A stretch of DNA of 64,000 bases from Rhodobacteraceae bacterium (ex Bugula neritina AB1) (GCA_001730095.1 MDLF01000048.1:1-64000); one strand, 5' to 3'. Positions 41,525 through 50,853 are shown, counted from the first letter of the stretch. Translations and numbers: made by a program. Notes: generated from the sequence alone by a model not told the origin.

Positions 41525-42577
41525 TTAGATTTCTTCCGGCAGCATCGCATAGGCTCGCTGGATCGGCAGCAGAACCACCATCCGGCCTGGATCTTTCATT
41601 GTGCCAGCGGTTTCACCGGCTGCGTCACCGGTACCAACAAAAATATCGGCGCGCTGCGCCCCTTTGATGGCAGAGCCAGTGTCCTGCGCCACCATCAGCC
41701 TGCGCAAGGGCATATGCCCGTCCTTTTCCACCCAGACCGGTGCGCCCAGCGGTGTGTAGGCCGGATCAGCTGCAATGGTGCGCATCGGTGTGACAGACCG
41801 GTTCATCGCGCCAAGCGGCCCCTTGGAGGCGGCAACCCTGTGAACTTCCCGGAAGAACACATAGGACGGGTTGTGAAACAGCAGTTCCTTGCCGTCTACC
41901 GGGTTTCGCCGCACCCAGGATTTGATCACCTGTGCGCTTACCTGATGGACATTGTAGATGCCGCGGCGCACCAGTTCGCGACCGATGGATTTGTATTCGT
42001 GCCCGTTGGCGCCGCCATAGCCGACCCGGATGGTCGACCCGTCAGGCAAGCGGATGCGGCCCGACCCCTGGATTTGCAGGAAGAAAAGCTCCACCGGGTC
42101 ATCGACCCAGGCAATTTCCAGGCCACGGCCCTGCATCACGCCGCTGGTCAGAATGTCCCGGCGCGGCAGCCACTGGCCGGCCCCCCGTGCCTCTGGTGGC
42201 ATTTTGTAAACCGGATGCTGGAACCGGCCGGACGGGTAGCGGGACCCGCTGAGTTCGGGCTCAAAGTAGCCGGTGAACAAAGCAGGTTTGCCATCTTCGA
42301 TCAAAACTGGGCGGAAAAAGAGTTCGAAAAACGCTCTTGCCCCATCAGGAGACTGGGACCGGGCAGCGTTACATAGAGCCGCCCAGTCGGGGTCTTTTAA
42401 GTCCTGGCAGGTCCCCAGAAAGACCTCCAAGGCTGCAGCGTGATCATCCTCGGCCCAGCCATCAAGCTGGGAGAATTCCAGAATGCTGGACATAGTTTCA
42501 GACTGCGCCCCGGAAGCGGTCATTGCGGCACCTGCAATTGCAGCTGCCCCAAGAACACCCCGAAGAGCGGCAATCAT
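41525..42577 (-). CDS. mltA: Membrane-bound lytic murein transglycosylase A
   Basis: The 350-residue protein has a signal peptide (MIAALRGVLGAAAIAGAAMTASGA), an MltA domain (ALFTGYFEPELSGSRYPSGRFQHPVYKMP, WVDDPVELFFLQIQGSGRIRLPDG) and a C-terminal 3D domain (VAQDTGSAIKGAQRADIFVGTGDAAG) that holds the three catalytic aspartates. It cuts the peptidoglycan glycan chain to 1,6-anhydro-muropeptides. The start at 42577 overlaps the Tim44-domain gene stop by 4 bases. No lipobox Cys is clear, so anchoring is uncertain. Its products could feed the AmgK/MurU recycling route encoded at 28-30 kb. Confidence 0.93.
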   Translation of the reverse strand: MIAALRGVLGAAAIAGAAMTASGAQSETMSSILEFSQLDGWAEDDHAAALEVFLGTCQDLKDPDWAALCNAARSQSPDGARAFFELFFRPVLIEDGKPALFTGYFEPELSGSRYPSGRFQHPVYKMPPEARGAGQWLPRRDILTSGVMQGRGLEIAWVDDPVELFFLQIQGSGRIRLPDGSTIRVGYGGANGHEYKSIGRELVRRGIYNVHQVSAQVIKSWVRRNPVDGKELLFHNPSYVFFREVHRVAASKGPLGAMNRSVTPMRTIAADPAYTPLGAPVWVEKDGHMPLRRLMVAQDTGSAIKGAQRADIFVGTGDAAGETAGTMKDPGRMVVLLPIQRAYAMLPEEI

Positions 42578-43230
42578 GCGTCCGTCGCGACAAGCTGCCA
42601 ATTAGGATCATCTGCGCCCATGGCGCGGGCAAAAACCCAAGTGTCCTTCTGGCGCTTCACGGCTTTGGGATCTCCCTCAACTATATCGCCGCCACGGTCG
42701 CGCACGACAGAGGTCAACTCCCCTACAAACCGCATGGTAATCTCAGCCCGGCCTGACTGTGCATCAAACTGTGCGTCTGCCAAAGTGGTTTCACGCACAC
42801 CGATGAACTCGGCTTCGATCTTCAAGCCCTGATCCTCGCGCTGTGCAACAGCTTCCACGAAACTGTCGAACACATCTTCTGCTAGAAAGGGCTGAATTTC
42901 ATCCAGGTTGCCATGCTCAAACCCCATCAGGATCATCTCGTAGGCGCCACGGGCACCCTGGACGAATTCCTGCACATGGAACGAAGGTTCAACCCGCTTC
43001 ATCTCTGCCAGCGCCCGCGCCTGCGGGCTGCCATCCTCTACGTAATCGGTGATGTCCCGGTCGGGGCCGCCGTCGATCACTTCCAGATCGGGGCGGCGGC
43101 CGCGTGCTTCGGATTGCGGCACCGGCGGCTTTTCAAAACCTTCGCGTGTTCCGAGCACGCTTTTCAAGCGCAGGATCAGAAACACGGCAATACCGGCCAG
43201 AACCAAAAGCTGAATCACAGGCGACTCCAT
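42574..43230 (-). CDS. Tim44/TimA-domain membrane protein
   Basis: The 218-residue protein begins with a membrane helix (PVIQLLVLAGIAVFLILRL, residues about 4-22) and carries a Tim44-like domain in the second half (GARGAYEMILMGFEHGNLDEIQPFLAEDVFDSFVEAV, then VRETTLADAQ and WVFARAMGADDPNWQLVATDA). In mitochondria, Tim44 tethers the import motor; the bacterial homologue TimA has been described as a membrane protein but its role is not settled. It lies in the typical alphaproteobacterial position opposite fxsA-secB, at the head of the mltA-smr operon. Confidence 0.9.
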   Translation of the reverse strand: MESPVIQLLVLAGIAVFLILRLKSVLGTREGFEKPPVPQSEARGRRPDLEVIDGGPDRDITDYVEDGSPQARALAEMKRVEPSFHVQEFVQGARGAYEMILMGFEHGNLDEIQPFLAEDVFDSFVEAVAQREDQGLKIEAEFIGVRETTLADAQFDAQSGRAEITMRFVGELTSVVRDRGGDIVEGDPKAVKRQKDTWVFARAMGADDPNWQLVATDA

Positions 43231-43345
43231 GGATACCTCATACTAGGCGTTCGTGCTTGGTTTGAAACCAAAGCGATCAGGTCTTATGTAGGTGACGGGC
43301 GGGAGCAAGTCTACCGCTGCAGCGTATGATCTCAAGGAAACCCTA

Positions 43346-43846
43346 ATGTATCTTTTCCTGGCCTTTCTGATGGTTCCCATCATAGAAATCGCTCTGTTTA
43401 TTCAGGTGGGGGGCGTCATTGGGCTGTGGCCGACTCTGGCCATCGTGGTTCTGACCGCAGTTATCGGCACCTGGCTGGTCAAAACACAGGGACGCATGGC
43501 GATGGGACAGCTGAGATCGTCTTTTCAGCAGTTGAACGACCCTGCAGAGCCTCTGGCCCATGGCGCAATGATCCTATTTGCCGGCGCTTTGCTGCTGACA
43601 CCGGGTTTCTTTACAGATGCCTTTGGCTTTGCCCTGCTGATGCCGCCGGTGCGGCTGGCAGTGTATCGCTATCTGCGCGCCCGTATGACAATGGCTCAGT
43701 TCCAGATGGGACCGGGCAGCATGCATGGCCGCCACTATCCCGGCACAGCCGGAAAACCGGATGACATCATCGATGGTGATTACGAAGATGTGACCCAGCG
43801 GGAACGTCCCAAAGGCCCATCAGGCTGGGTTGACGGCCCCCGTTGA
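43346..43846 (+). CDS. fxsA: FxsA-family membrane protein
   Basis: This 166-residue protein has the FxsA core with several hydrophobic helices: YLFLAFLMVPIIEIALFIQVGGVIG, GLWPTLAIVVLTAVIGTWLVKTQG, AMILFAGALLLTPGFFTDAFGFALLMPPVR. FxsA blocks F-plasmid exclusion of phage T7 when overproduced in E. coli; its normal role is unclear. The soluble C-terminal tail (HGRHYPGTAGKPDDIIDGDYEDV) is acidic. I take the ATG at 43346 with AGGA 9 bases upstream. secB follows after 56 bases. Confidence 0.92.
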   Translation: MYLFLAFLMVPIIEIALFIQVGGVIGLWPTLAIVVLTAVIGTWLVKTQGRMAMGQLRSSFQQLNDPAEPLAHGAMILFAGALLLTPGFFTDAFGFALLMPPVRLAVYRYLRARMTMAQFQMGPGSMHGRHYPGTAGKPDDIIDGDYEDVTQRERPKGPSGWVDGPR

Positions 43847-43902
43847 GATACCCGGACCAAGCTGTTAAGCACAGCTCAAAGCTTATTTTCAGGAGTATCC
43901 AG

Positions 43903-44388
43903 ATGGCCGAAAACGGCGAAGCGCAGCAGCCCCAAGTGCAGATGAACATCCTGGGCCAGTTCATCCGTGATATGTCATTCGAAAACGTGATGGCGCAAAA
44001 AGGCACCGGCGGCGAAGTTCAGCCTGATGTCGGCGTGCAGGTCAACCTGGACGCAAAAAAGCGCTCTGCTGAAAACCAGTATGAAGTCATCACCAAGCTG
44101 ACCGTTGAATCCAAGAACAAGGAAGGTGGCAACGTTCTGTTCGTTCTGGAACTGGAATATGTCGGTGTGTTCAATATCGTTGGCGTGCCGGAAGACCAGC
44201 TGCATCCGTTCCTGCTGATTGAATGCCCGCGCATGACCTTCCCATTCCTGCGCCGCATCGTGTCCGACGTGACCCGCGACGGCGGCTTCCCGCCGCTGAA
44301 CCTGGACAATATCGACTTTGTAGCGATCTACCGCAATGAACTGGCCCGCCGCCAGACGGAAGCGGCTGAAGCTGCACCCACACAGTAA
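43903..44388 (+). CDS. secB: Protein-export chaperone SecB
   Basis: The 161-residue tetrameric chaperone binds unfolded precursors and passes them to SecA. It shows QVQMNILGQFIRDMSFENV, DVGVQVNLDAKKRSAENQYEVITKLTVESKN, VLELEYVGVFNI and the SecA-contact region PFLLIECPRMTFPFLRRIVSDVTRDGGFPPL. GGAG stands 8 bases before the ATG at 43903; the frame extends to 43843 but that overlaps fxsA. A strong terminator follows. secB next to dnaQ-coaE-aroE-maf is standard in alphaproteobacteria. Confidence 0.97.
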   Translation: MAENGEAQQPQVQMNILGQFIRDMSFENVMAQKGTGGEVQPDVGVQVNLDAKKRSAENQYEVITKLTVESKNKEGGNVLFVLELEYVGVFNIVGVPEDQLHPFLLIECPRMTFPFLRRIVSDVTRDGGFPPLNLDNIDFVAIYRNELARRQTEAAEAAPTQ

Positions 44389-44410
44389 TTCAACCGAATA
44401 CTGGATCAGA

Positions 44411-44441
44411 AAACGCCGCTGACATTCAGCGGCGTTTTTTT
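44411..44441 (+). terminator. Rho-independent terminator of secB
   Basis: CGCCGCTG-acatt-CAGCGGCG followed by seven T, about 25 bases after the secB stop, near the end of the convergent dnaQ gene. Confidence 0.93.
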
Positions 44442-44462
44442 ATTGAATTGACCACCCTAGCT

Positions 44463-45191
44463 TCAGGTGGCTTTCCACAAAGCATCATCGCCCATTTCCC
44501 CGACAAATGCCTCATGTGCAGCCAGTTCGTCAGCCGTGATCCGCGGTGGCAGCGGTGTTTGGCGTGGGGCAGGGCGCCAATCTTCTTCTACTTGTCCATT
44601 CCCTTTTGAGGCCGTTTGTGTAGACAGACCAAAGTCCGGCTGGCGCCCGCCAATCAGCTCCAGATAGACATCAGCCAGGATCTCGGAGTCGAGCAGAGCG
44701 CCGTGCAGGGTCCGGTTCGAGTTATCAATGCTGAAACGGCGGCAAAGCGCATCCAGTGTCGCCGGTGATCCCGGAAACCGCTGCCGCGCCATGGCCAGTG
44801 TATCGATTGCCTGATCCATCGGCAGCTTTGGCAGTCCCATCCAGCCGAGTTCTGCATTCAGGAACTTCATATCAAAGCTGGCGTTGTGAATGATCAGCTT
44901 GGAGTCCTGCACAAAGTCCAGAAACTGTTGCCCGATTTTGGCAAACACAGGTTTATCCCGAAGCGTCACAGCACCGGGTTCCGGTTTTTGCGGCGGTTCC
45001 AGAAGATCCGGACCGATGCCATGTACTGAAAACGCCTCTGCCGGCATCGAGCGTTCCGGGTTCATATACTTGTGAAACGTTTTCCCGGTCGGCATGTGAT
45101 TGAACAGTTCCACCGCGCCGATTTCGACAATCCGGTCCCCGGAAAACGGATCAAAACCAGTGGTTTCGGTATCGAGAACGATTTCACGCAT
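44463..45191 (-). CDS. dnaQ: DNA polymerase III epsilon subunit (3'-5' proofreading exonuclease)
   Basis: The 242-residue protein starts REIVLDTETTGFDPFSGDRIVEIGAVEL, the ExoI motif of DEDDh exonucleases, and carries LIIHNASFDMKFLNAEL (ExoII) and LCRRFSIDNSNRTLHGALLDSEILADVY (ExoIII, with catalytic His and Asp). A C-terminal tail from about 190 provides the polymerase-binding segment. It proofreads replication by DNA polymerase III. The ATG at 45191 lies 8 bases inside the upstream coaE; the frame runs on to 45245 but without family similarity. Confidence 0.96.
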   Translation of the reverse strand: MREIVLDTETTGFDPFSGDRIVEIGAVELFNHMPTGKTFHKYMNPERSMPAEAFSVHGIGPDLLEPPQKPEPGAVTLRDKPVFAKIGQQFLDFVQDSKLIIHNASFDMKFLNAELGWMGLPKLPMDQAIDTLAMARQRFPGSPATLDALCRRFSIDNSNRTLHGALLDSEILADVYLELIGGRQPDFGLSTQTASKGNGQVEEDWRPAPRQTPLPPRITADELAAHEAFVGEMGDDALWKAT

Positions 45192-45777
45192 CGGCCAGCT
45201 TGCTCCTGATATCTGCGAGGACTTGCGCCACTTGCGCCTCTGCATGTTCCAAAGTGTCGGTTTCGATCACATAGTCGGAACGGGCGATTTTTTGCTCAAT
45301 CGGCATCTGCTTCTGCAGAATATGACGGAATTGTTCAAACGTCATCGACCCCCGGGCAAGAACCCGCTCCTGTTGGGTTTCCGCATCGACGCTCACACAG
45401 GCGACTGCATCCATTTCCGCGTCGCCTCCGGTTTCAAACAACAGAGGAATGTCGAAAACAAGGATGTCACTCTGTGCCGACGCACGAAATTCTGCCCGGT
45501 CCTGTGCGACCAGTGGATGAACAATCGCCTCGATCCGCTTCAGCGCTTCCGGGTCCTGGCCAATGATCTGCTTTAACCTAGCCCGGCTGATTTCACCGTT
45601 TGCTATCGCCTCTGGAAAGACAGACTGCATCGACTGAACCGCTGCACCGCCTTTGCCATAAAGCCTGTGAACAGCTGCATCTGCATCCCAGACTGCACAT
45701 TCTCGGGCTGCAAACATTTTGGCGGTAGTGCTTTTCCCCATGCCGATTGAACCGGTGAGGCCAAGGCAGAAGCTCAT
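45184..45777 (-). CDS. coaE: Dephospho-CoA kinase
   Basis: The 197-residue protein opens with the P-loop GLTGSIGMGKSTTAKMF (about 6-22), followed by CAVWDADAAVHRLYG, HPLVAQDRAEF and DIPLLFETGGDAEMDAVACVSVD, all usual for CoaE. It adds the 3'-phosphate to dephospho-CoA, the last step in coenzyme A synthesis. It overlaps aroE upstream by 4 bases and dnaQ downstream by 8 bases in the conserved maf-aroE-coaE-dnaQ block. Confidence 0.97.
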   Translation of the reverse strand: MSFCLGLTGSIGMGKSTTAKMFAARECAVWDADAAVHRLYGKGGAAVQSMQSVFPEAIANGEISRARLKQIIGQDPEALKRIEAIVHPLVAQDRAEFRASAQSDILVFDIPLLFETGGDAEMDAVACVSVDAETQQERVLARGSMTFEQFRHILQKQMPIEQKIARSDYVIETDTLEHAEAQVAQVLADIRSKLADA

Positions 45778-46607
45778 GCGAGCACAGCTTCGCGCGTGCC
45801 TGCGTCAACTTCGGGACGGAGACCGAACCAACGTTCAAATCCGGGCACTGCCTGATGCAAAAGCATGCCCAGCCCGTCAACAACAGTGCAGCCCGCATCC
45901 TCAGCGGTTTGCAGCAAATCGGTTTTCAGGGGCGCATAGATGAGGTCGGTGACAACAACGTCTGGACGCAGACCGTCAAGCGGTACGCGCAAGCGTGGCT
46001 TGCCCACCATTCCAAGTGACGTGGTGTTCACGATCAGCGCGCCATCCTCAATTGCGTTGCCAGCCTGGACCCATTCCAGGACTTTAATGCGGCTGCCAAA
46101 ATCCTTCTGCAGCTGATCCGCCCGGTCGCGTGTCCGGTTGGTAAGCAGGATTTCTGGCACGCCTGCCTCCAGCAAGGAGGCAACAACCGCCCGGCAAGCA
46201 CCGCCAGCCCCCAGAACAACCGCCGGCCCGGATTTCGGATCCCAATTGGGCGCGCCTTGATGCAGGTTCGTAATGAAACCGTAGCCATCTGTATTATCTG
46301 CCAAGACAGTGCCGTCCTGACGGAAGATCAACGTATTGGCGGCTCCTATCAGCTTGGCCCTGTCTGTCACCGTGTCGGCAATCTTCATCACCGCCTCTTT
46401 ATGAGGGATGGTGACATTGGCTCCAACAAACCCCATTTTCGGCATTGCCTGAATGGTCTCGGCCAGGTTCTCCGGCTCCACATGCATAGGAACATAGTGG
46501 CCAGCGATGCCGTGTGTTTTCAGCCAATGCTGGTGAAGCTGAGGGGATTTGGAATGCGCCACAGGGCAGCCGATCACGCCGGCCAGCGGGATTTTTGCTT
46601 CTGTCAT
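45774..46607 (-). CDS. aroE: Shikimate dehydrogenase
   Basis: The 277-residue enzyme reduces 3-dehydroshikimate with NADPH in aromatic amino acid synthesis. It shows the substrate site GCPVAHSKSPQLHQHWL, catalytic Lys in GANVTIPHKEAVM, NTDGYGFITNL, the NADP-binding GAGGACRAVVASLLEAG with NRTRDRADQL, and VVTDLIYAPLKTDLLQ. It overlaps maf by 4 bases and coaE by 4 bases. Length is normal. Confidence 0.97.
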   Translation of the reverse strand: MTEAKIPLAGVIGCPVAHSKSPQLHQHWLKTHGIAGHYVPMHVEPENLAETIQAMPKMGFVGANVTIPHKEAVMKIADTVTDRAKLIGAANTLIFRQDGTVLADNTDGYGFITNLHQGAPNWDPKSGPAVVLGAGGACRAVVASLLEAGVPEILLTNRTRDRADQLQKDFGSRIKVLEWVQAGNAIEDGALIVNTTSLGMVGKPRLRVPLDGLRPDVVVTDLIYAPLKTDLLQTAEDAGCTVVDGLGMLLHQAVPGFERWFGLRPEVDAGTREAVLA

Positions 46608-47203
46608 TGCTCGATCACCCCTTGCAAACCCAGGTAACTGATAAGCTCCATCAGCGGCAATCCCAAGACATTAAAGTAACTGCCGTCAATGCTGGCAAAC
46701 AACCGCACGCCCTCTTCTTCCAGCTTGTATGCGCCCACTGCATGCCGGATGCTTTCCCAGTTCCGGGACACATAGTCATCTATATATGTGTTCGAAGATT
46801 TCCGCATCATCAGCCGGACCTGACCAACATGTCGCCAGATGGGTTCCCCATCGCGGTAGATCACCGCCGCAGACAACAACATATGGCGTTTTCCGCACAT
46901 CTGCTTAAGCTGATCAGCGGCCTCTGCGGCGCTGACAGGTTTGGAGATGATTTTACCTTCAAAATCTAGCACCTGATCACATCCAAGTACGAGCTTGCCC
47001 GGGTGCTTGCCACTAATCTTGCGGGCCTTGGCTTCAGCCAGGGCATCCGCAATGTCCCGCGGCGAAGCCTGTTCGGACAAAAGCGCAGCCTTGATCGCAT
47101 CCTCGTCCAGACGCGGCACGTCAGTGACAAATTCAATACCGGCCTGACGCAGCAGATGCGCCCGTATTTCAGAACCGGATGCCAGAACTATGTGGGCAGT
47201 CAT
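46604..47203 (-). CDS. maf: Maf-family nucleotide pyrophosphatase, YceF-like
   Basis: The 199-residue Maf-fold protein begins HIVLASGSEIRAHLLRQAGIEF and has LVLGCDQVLDFEG in place of the ADTVV motif of classical dTTP/UTP-type Maf; a GSDQV-like motif marks the YceF group, which hydrolyses 7-methyl-GTP in E. coli. NTYIDDYVSRNWESIRHAVGAYKLEEEG and SYFNVLGLPLMEL complete the family match. It is the first gene of the leftward block beside the predicted origin. The specificity is inferred from this motif only. Confidence 0.88.
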   Translation of the reverse strand: MTAHIVLASGSEIRAHLLRQAGIEFVTDVPRLDEDAIKAALLSEQASPRDIADALAEAKARKISGKHPGKLVLGCDQVLDFEGKIISKPVSAAEAADQLKQMCGKRHMLLSAAVIYRDGEPIWRHVGQVRLMMRKSSNTYIDDYVSRNWESIRHAVGAYKLEEEGVRLFASIDGSYFNVLGLPLMELISYLGLQGVIEQ

Positions 47204-47613
47204 GTGGAAAACCCCGTGGGAAAGACGCAGATCATTTCAGGACGTTTTGTATGGTTTTCCACGCTCAAGTAAAGACTCCAGGGGTTGACTGAAATCTCAG
47301 GATTCTGTCGGCTGAGTCGTCCCTTGTGAGTCAGGATAACTTTTTGTTCGTGGATATGCCGGCTTTCCCCGGATCTTCCCGGTGTTATCCCCAAGGCTGG
47401 AAAGGTAAACACATTCTTAACATTCCTTGTTTCTAAGGCGTTAAGAAAATATCAACGTTTCCTGTCCCATCCCAGCTGGTATCTTATCCTTGCTGGGGAT
47501 AAGCGGAGGAAGAGTCATTTATCCACTGAAATCCATGCACACTACAAAAACATCATCCTTCTAATACTTTCTTAATTATTAGGGTGATCAGACCAAACCG
47601 GGGAGAACCGCCC
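47203..47613. other. Predicted chromosomal replication origin (oriC)
   Basis: This AT-enriched 410-bp gap lies exactly where the maf block points left and hemJ-rho-mnmEG-parAB point right. It holds DnaA-box-like 9-mers: TTTTCCACA (reverse strand, 47203-47211), TTTTCCACG (47255-47263), ATATCCACG (reverse, 47349-47357), TTATCCCCA (47385-47393), TTATCCTTG (47484-47492), TTATCCCCA (reverse, 47494-47502) and TTATCCACT (47519-47527). A run rich in A and T (about 47542-47585) could be the unwinding element. The inverted pair CTTATCC and GGATAAG at 47483-47503 stands out. Gene order maf-[ori]-hemJ-rho near parAB is typical of Rhodobacteraceae origins. Confidence 0.65.
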
Positions 47614-48069
47614 ATGGACCTGAGCGATGTCATGTTCACGCTCTACCCATATGCAAAGTCACTGCACATCATGGCAGTTCTCAGCTGGATGGCGGGTCTT
47701 TTCTATCTTCCCCGTTTGTTTGTGTATCATGTGGAGCAGGCAGAGAAGGTCCAGGAAGCAGTGCCAATCTTCCTCCAAATGGAGGAGAAGCTTCTTAGGA
47801 TCATCATGCGTCCGGCGATGTATGTGTCCTGGGCTGCAGGGCTGCTCATTGTGCTGACGCCGGGGATTGTCGACTGGAGCTCCATCTGGCCTTGGACCAA
47901 GGGCGTATCAGTGATTGCCATGACCTGGTTCCATCATTGGCTGCTGTTCCGCTATCGCGACTTCAAGGAAGGACGAAACATGTGCACCGGGCGGCAGTTT
48001 CGGATGATGAACGAGGTACCTACCGTCCTGATGCTGGTGATTGTGATCTCGGTTATCTTCAAATTCTGA
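47614..48069 (+). CDS. hemJ: Protoporphyrinogen oxidase HemJ
   Basis: The 151-residue membrane protein has four hydrophobic helices and the HemJ signatures KSLHIMAVLSWMAGLFYLPRLFVYHVE, MRPAMYVSWAAGLLIVL, WFHHWLLFRYRDF and RMMNEVPTVLMLVIVISVIF. HemJ oxidises protoporphyrinogen IX in heme synthesis in most alphaproteobacteria. I use the ATG at 47614, since GGGGAGAA lies just upstream; the frame opens at 47584. It is the first rightward gene beside the predicted origin. Confidence 0.95.
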   Translation: MDLSDVMFTLYPYAKSLHIMAVLSWMAGLFYLPRLFVYHVEQAEKVQEAVPIFLQMEEKLLRIIMRPAMYVSWAAGLLIVLTPGIVDWSSIWPWTKGVSVIAMTWFHHWLLFRYRDFKEGRNMCTGRQFRMMNEVPTVLMLVIVISVIFKF

Positions 48070-48208
48070 CGCAGAGGCTCAGAAACGGGCCTAGCAGCCC
48101 CGAAACACGTGCAGCCGGCGTTTGACTCGTCTGAAACGACTCCCTATGTATGGCTCTCAGCGGGCCCGTCCGGGCATGCCGTGTTTTCCATTCCTGTCGT
48201 CAGACCGA

Positions 48209-48227
48209 CCCCCTGAATAAACGGGGG
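48209..48227 (+). promoter_or_regulatory. Hairpin in the rho leader
   Basis: CCCCC-tgaataaac-GGGGG sits 17 bases before the rho start codon, so its 3' arm is close to the ribosome-binding region. It may tune rho translation; rho is often autoregulated in its leader. Confidence 0.4.
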
Positions 48228-48243
48228 AGTAGAGGCCGTATAT

Positions 48244-49515
48244 ATGACCGAGCAATCCCTGAATCTCGCTGATCTCAAGGCAAAAAGCCCCAAGGCTCTG
48301 CTGTCCATGGCGGAAGAGCTGGAGATCGAAAACGCCTCGACCATGCGTAAGGGTGAGATGATGTTCCAGATCCTGCGTGAACGCGCAGACGAGGGATGGG
48401 ACATTGCCGGCGACGGGGTGCTGGAAGTGCTGCAGGATGGCTTTGGCTTCCTGCGTTCACCAGAGGCAAACTACTTGCCGGGTCCGGACGATATCTATGT
48501 TTCCCCTGACATGATCCGCCAGTATTCACTGCGCACCGGTGACACGGTAGAAGGCCAGATCAAGGCGCCATTGGAGACCGAACGTTACTTTGCGCTGACC
48601 AATGTTACCAAGATCAACTTTGAAGAGCCTGAGAAGGCGCGCCACAAGATTGCATTCGATAACCTGACGCCGCTCTATCCGGATGAGCGGCTGAAGATGG
48701 AGATCGAGGATCCGACCATCAAGGATCGTTCCGCCCGGGTGATCGACCTTGTTGCCCCGATCGGTAAAGGTCAGCGTTCGCTGATCGTCGCACCGCCGCG
48801 GACCGGCAAAACCGTGATCCTGCAGAACATTGCGCATTCGATCGAAAAGAACCACCCGGAGTGCTATCTGATTGTTCTGTTGATCGACGAGCGCCCGGAA
48901 GAGGTGACCGACATGCAGCGCTCGGTGAAGGGCGAAGTTGTCTCCTCCACCTTTGATGAGCCAGCCACCCGCCACGTTGCGGTTTCGGAAATGGTCATCG
49001 AGAAAGCTAAGCGTCTGGTCGAACATAAGCGAGATGTTGTGATTCTTCTCGATTCCATCACAAGACTTGGTAGGGCCTTTAACACCGTGGTGCCATCCTC
49101 GGGTAAAGTTCTGACCGGTGGTGTTGATGCAAACGCGCTGCAGCGCCCGAAGCGCTTCTTTGGTGCTGCGCGGAACATCGAAGAGGGGGGTTCGCTCACC
49201 ATCATCGCAACGGCGCTGATCGACACCGGCTCGCGTATGGACGAGGTGATCTTTGAAGAATTCAAAGGCACCGGTAACTCGGAAATCGTGCTGGACCGCA
49301 AGATTGCCGACAAGCGCGTGTTCCCGGCAATCGATATCCTCAAATCCGGCACCCGGAAAGAGGATCTTCTGGTCGACAAGATCGATCTGGCCAAGACCTT
49401 TGTTCTGCGCCGGATCCTGAACCCGATGGGTACGACAGATGCAATCGAGTTCCTTCTGTCGAAGCTGAAGCAGACCAAGTCGAACTCTGAGTTCTTCGAC
49501 TCGATGAACACCTGA
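48244..49515 (+). CDS. rho: Transcription termination factor Rho
   Basis: The 423-residue protein has the N-terminal SAP-like helix bundle ([27 protein letters not shown]), the cold-shock RNA-binding domain ([43 protein letters not shown]) and the hexameric ATPase core with Walker A APPRTGKT (about 182-189), Walker [15 protein letters not shown] and the Q and R loops. It releases RNA polymerase at rut-containing transcripts. Length and motifs are normal. Confidence 0.98.
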   Translation: MTEQSLNLADLKAKSPKALLSMAEELEIENASTMRKGEMMFQILRERADEGWDIAGDGVLEVLQDGFGFLRSPEANYLPGPDDIYVSPDMIRQYSLRTGDTVEGQIKAPLETERYFALTNVTKINFEEPEKARHKIAFDNLTPLYPDERLKMEIEDPTIKDRSARVIDLVAPIGKGQRSLIVAPPRTGKTVILQNIAHSIEKNHPECYLIVLLIDERPEEVTDMQRSVKGEVVSSTFDEPATRHVAVSEMVIEKAKRLVEHKRDVVILLDSITRLGRAFNTVVPSSGKVLTGGVDANALQRPKRFFGAARNIEEGGSLTIIATALIDTGSRMDEVIFEEFKGTGNSEIVLDRKIADKRVFPAIDILKSGTRKEDLLVDKIDLAKTFVLRRILNPMGTTDAIEFLLSKLKQTKSNSEFFDSMNT

Positions 49516-49545
49516 TCCGGGCCGGCGAGAGAGAAGGGCCATTCC

Positions 49546-50832
49546 ATGGACACGATCTTTGCGCTGGCCTCCGCCCAAGGGAAGGCCGGGGTTGCGGTAA
49601 TCCGCGTCTCCGGTCCGTTAGCATTGGATGCCGGCGCGCAGCTTTGCGGCGGAGAAATGCCTGCCCGGCGTGCCTGTCTGCGGAATTTGCGCGACGAATC
49701 AGGTGAGCACCTGGATGAGGCTTTGGTTCTGTCCTTTTCAGCACCAAACAGCTTCACTGGTGAAAATACTGTTGAATTTCAAACACATGGAAGCACGGCC
49801 GTAATCTCTGCCGTGCTTGAATCGCTGAGTCGAATCGATGGGCTGAGGATGGCACAGCCAGGCGAATTCACGCGCCGGGCTTTGGAAAATGGAAATTTGG
49901 ACCTGGCCCAAGTCGAAGGCTTGGCTGATCTGATCGATGCCGAAACCGAAGCGCAGCGCAAGCAGGCACAGGTAATCCTTGCCGGCGGACTGGGGAAGCT
50001 GGCTGAAATCTGGCGTGCCAATCTGATCCGGGCGGCCTCTCTCATCGAAGTTACCATCGATTTTGCGGACGAAGAAGTGCCCGTCGACGTTACGCCGGAA
50101 GTCACCGCGTTGCTGACCGAAGTTCAGGCCGGCCTTGAAAAAGAAACCGACGGTATCAAAATTGCCGAACGGATTCGCAATGGTTTCGAAGTGGCCATTG
50201 TCGGAGCGCCCAATGTAGGTAAATCAACTTTACTGAACGCGCTTGCCGGCCGCGAGGCAGCTCTTACTTCCGAATACGCTGGCACCACCCGCGACATTAT
50301 CGAAGTTCGTATGGATCTTGCCGGTCTGCCCGTCACACTTCTTGATACAGCAGGTCTGCGTGAGACCGAAGATCATGTCGAAGGCTTAGGGATCGCTCTG
50401 GCGCGAAAGCGGGCTGAGGAAGCAGACCTGCGTGTCTGTCTGGCCGAGGATGGAGAGATCCTGGATGTTGACATGCGGCCAGGTGATATTTGCCTGCGAC
50501 CGAAAGCGGATCAACGGGATAACAAAGAGAATGCTATTTCCGGCCAATCTGGATATGGAATCGATCGATTGGTTGACCATGTCACGGTTGTGCTGCAGAA
50601 CCGTTCGGCTCAGGCCGGCATTGCGACCCGAGCACGGCATCGGGATGCAATGCTGTCTGCATTGCTCAGCTTGAAAGAAGCACAAGGCATCCTGCAGCAG
50701 GGGCCGGAGTTTTATGATATAGCTGCAGAAGAGATGCGGTCAGCCATTCGGGCTTTGGAAATGTTGGTAGGCCGTATTGGTGTGGAGAATCTCCTAGATG
50801 AAATTTTTTCGAGTTTTTGCCTGGGGAAATGA
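49546..50832 (+). CDS. mnmE: tRNA modification GTPase MnmE
   Basis: The 428-residue protein has the folate-binding N-terminal domain ([23 protein letters not shown]), a helical domain, the inserted GTPase (G1 [11 protein letters not shown] near 220-230, G2 GTTRD, G3 DTAG) and the C-terminal FCLGK motif, whose Cys is essential. With MnmG it makes the 5-carboxymethylaminomethyl group on wobble uridine 34. Its GTPase domain is short relative to E. coli and the NKxD (G4) motif is not clear (the region reads LRPKADQ), as in other alphaproteobacteria. mnmG begins 13 bases after its stop. Confidence 0.96.
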   Translation: MDTIFALASAQGKAGVAVIRVSGPLALDAGAQLCGGEMPARRACLRNLRDESGEHLDEALVLSFSAPNSFTGENTVEFQTHGSTAVISAVLESLSRIDGLRMAQPGEFTRRALENGNLDLAQVEGLADLIDAETEAQRKQAQVILAGGLGKLAEIWRANLIRAASLIEVTIDFADEEVPVDVTPEVTALLTEVQAGLEKETDGIKIAERIRNGFEVAIVGAPNVGKSTLLNALAGREAALTSEYAGTTRDIIEVRMDLAGLPVTLLDTAGLRETEDHVEGLGIALARKRAEEADLRVCLAEDGEILDVDMRPGDICLRPKADQRDNKENAISGQSGYGIDRLVDHVTVVLQNRSAQAGIATRARHRDAMLSALLSLKEAQGILQQGPEFYDIAAEEMRSAIRALEMLVGRIGVENLLDEIFSSFCLGK

Positions 50833-50837
50833 AGGAG

Positions 50838-50853
50838 TGTTTCACGTGAAACA
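50838..50853. promoter_or_regulatory. parS centromere site 1, spanning the mnmG start codon
   Basis: TGTTTCACGTGAAACA is a perfect 16-bp parS palindrome, the ParB binding site. Its centre contains the GTG used as the mnmG start, with AAGGAG directly before the site. It lies 3.3 kb from parB and about 3.4 kb from the predicted origin. Confidence 0.95.
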
